15,440 nt of DNA, from assembly GCA_002389385.1 (NCBI GenBank), contig DGOK01000140.1, positions 1-15,440 on the forward strand, read 5' to 3'. The stretch comes from Rhodospirillaceae bacterium UBA4468 (lineage in GTDB: Bacteria; Pseudomonadota; Alphaproteobacteria; Rhodospirillales; Casp-alpha2). The position numbers and the translations under genes are program-made. The notes under the pieces are model-generated. The model saw only the letters and a list, made by a program, of their open reading frames with translations. It did no database searches and was not told the origin of the DNA. Within the stretch, counting starts at the first letter, position 1, and each line of letters starts with the position of its first letter. Positions 14,365 to 15,440 of this stretch are shown here, piece by piece.

Positions 14365-15440
14365 TCAGGTTAGTGTGAAGTCCGTGCTGTCGAGATCAGC
14401 GCCGTCAACATTGAGCAGTTCAATTTCTGCATCGGCAACCATATCCCCATCGCTATCGATCTCGAGAATTTTCGTTGCGCTATTAAAGCGTCCCGATGCA
14501 CCGCCGCCTGAGAACGCGTTTGTTTCATCACCAAGATACGTGAATGAAACAACACTTGAGAACTCAATCGTATCAGCACTGCCCGACGTATTGTCGGCCT
14601 CGAAGTCCTGGATGATATCACGGTTACCTGCACCGATGCCCGTGTCAACTGCGCTAAGGTCGATAATGTAATTATCCGTACCGCCCTTACCAAACATGGT
14701 ATCAGCACCAGTGCCACCGATCATAACGTCGCTGCCACCTTCGCCTTGCAGGTTATCATTACCGGCACCGCAGTCGAGCGTGTCGCCACCGCTACCGCTA
14801 AGTAATGTGTCGTTACCTGCTTCACCGAAGATCATATCGGCACCTTCTTGACCGATCAGGATATCACTGCCTTCACCGCCATGAAGCGTGCCTTTACCTT
14901 AACCGCCTATTAATACGTCAACGCCATTGTCACCAAACAGGGTGTCGTTACCATTTTCGCCGCGCAGTGTATCATTGTCATCACCGCCATGAAGGGTGTC
15001 GTTATCATCGCCACCATAAAGAATGTCGTTGCCGGAATCTCCGAACATCTCGTCTTTACCAACACCACCCCAGATACGGTCATCAAGAGCACCGCCATGG
15101 ATTTCGTCGTTGCCTTCGTCACCATATAGGAAGTCGCTAGAGGCACCGCCTGTGATGTAGTTGTTACCATCGCCGCCACTCAAGGTGTCTTCACCGTCAC
15201 CACCCGTCAGAGTGTCGCCGCCGCCGCCGTTAAGCGTGTTGTTATCAAGACCGCCAATGATTGTGTCGCTACCGAGGCCGCCGTCGATGATATCGTCACC
15301 GTCGCCGCCATCGATGACATCGTTACCGTTGTCACCATTGAGGATGTCATTACCAGCACCGCCCATAAGCACGTCGTCGTCACCGCCACCATTTAAGGTA
15401 TCGTCGCCGTCGCCACCGTTAAGAACATCTTTGCCAGTGC
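14365..15440 (-). pseudogene. 3' part of an RTX (hemolysin-type calcium-binding) protein gene with an internal stop
   Basis: Minus-strand translation gives about two dozen GG.G.D.L nonapeptides (NGGDGDDTL, YGDEGNDEI, FGDNGVDVL and so on), which fold into a calcium-bound beta roll outside the cell. A TAA (14899-14901) interrupts VLIGG / GKGTLHGG; the same frame continues with further repeats and a serralysin-like C-terminal domain (RDIIQDFEAD, ADTIEFSS, FTYLGD). It ends DGADLDSTDFTLT, the kind of aliphatic C-terminus used as a type I secretion signal, then TGA. The internal stop removes the last repeats and the signal, so a truncated product could not be exported. The gene runs off the right edge, and any enzyme or adhesin domain lies beyond it. 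It is the natural substrate of the neighbouring exporter. Confidence 0.88.

Noticed and set aside
14805..15140. 111-codon plus-strand frame rich in His, Arg and Cys
   Set aside because: It is the antisense shadow of RTX repeats; the composition follows from the GG.G.D codons.
1867..15440. Stop codon reassignment or amber suppression, since three of five in-frame stops are TAG
   Set aside because: TAG also ends apparently complete genes here (the small protein at 535, the nuclease at 1190, the GST at 9266), as do TAA and TGA. Frameshifts accompany the stops in three genes, and no suppressor tRNA is visible.
14365..15440. CRISPR-like or tandem DNA repeat array
   Set aside because: The periodicity is 27 bases, in frame with the GG.G.D.L nonapeptides, with no constant repeat and unique spacer.
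1..15440. Mobile element or genomic island boundary
   Set aside because: I found no transposase, integrase, terminal inverted repeats or direct repeat of a tRNA end that would mark an attachment site.

Overview
The window looks like chromosomal DNA of a free-living, Gram-negative alphaproteobacterium with roughly balanced base composition. This rests on family content and promoter style, not on a marker gene: a PCuAC copper chaperone, a PP_4765-type flavoprotein, a zinc-ribbon metallopeptidase, Sel1-repeat and RTX proteins, and two tRNA-Glu promoters of the CTTGAC-N17-CTATAT type. I see no transposase, integrase, phage gene or CRISPR array.

Layout. 1-1008: the 3' end of a gene entering from the left (possibly glutamate racemase), a small unknown protein, then two tRNA-Glu(UUC) genes, each with its own promoter and a hairpin after it. 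1190-3251: an exported thermonuclease-like protein followed by a graveyard of accessory genes: a trypsin-like (S1C) protease with a frameshift and an internal stop, an intact small CPXCG-type cysteine-rich protein, the 3' end of a Sel1-repeat gene with an amber codon, and the last codons of a histidine kinase gene facing it. 3437-5763: an intact flavoprotein converging on a zinc metallopeptidase gene broken by an amber codon and a frameshift. 5811-7472, minus strand: a cobalamin riboswitch, a HupE/UreJ metal permease and a PCuAC copper chaperone ending at a strong hairpin. 7625-9266: trhO (tRNA U34 hydroxylase) overlapping a glutathione S-transferase-like gene, with a RadD-like DEAH helicase (9268-11103) converging on them. 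11332-15440: a type I secretion locus (ABC exporter and HlyD adaptor, ATGA overlap) converging on an RTX gene that runs off the right edge.

The main result is the pattern of gene decay. Six accessory genes carry nine visible lesions: three frameshifts, each best explained by loss of one base; five in-frame stops (three TAG, two TAA); and one junction that truncates both the Sel1 and the kinase remnants. Translation continues with good family homology after every break. In the type I secretion locus both the exporter and the RTX protein are broken while the HlyD adaptor between them is intact. TAG, TAA and TGA all end intact genes here, so a changed genetic code is unlikely. Recent pseudogene formation or assembly error are the two live explanations.

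The clearest regulatory module is the cobalamin riboswitch on hupE. It implies B12-repressed uptake of a metal, most likely cobalt, with a copper chaperone gene downstream that may share the transcript.
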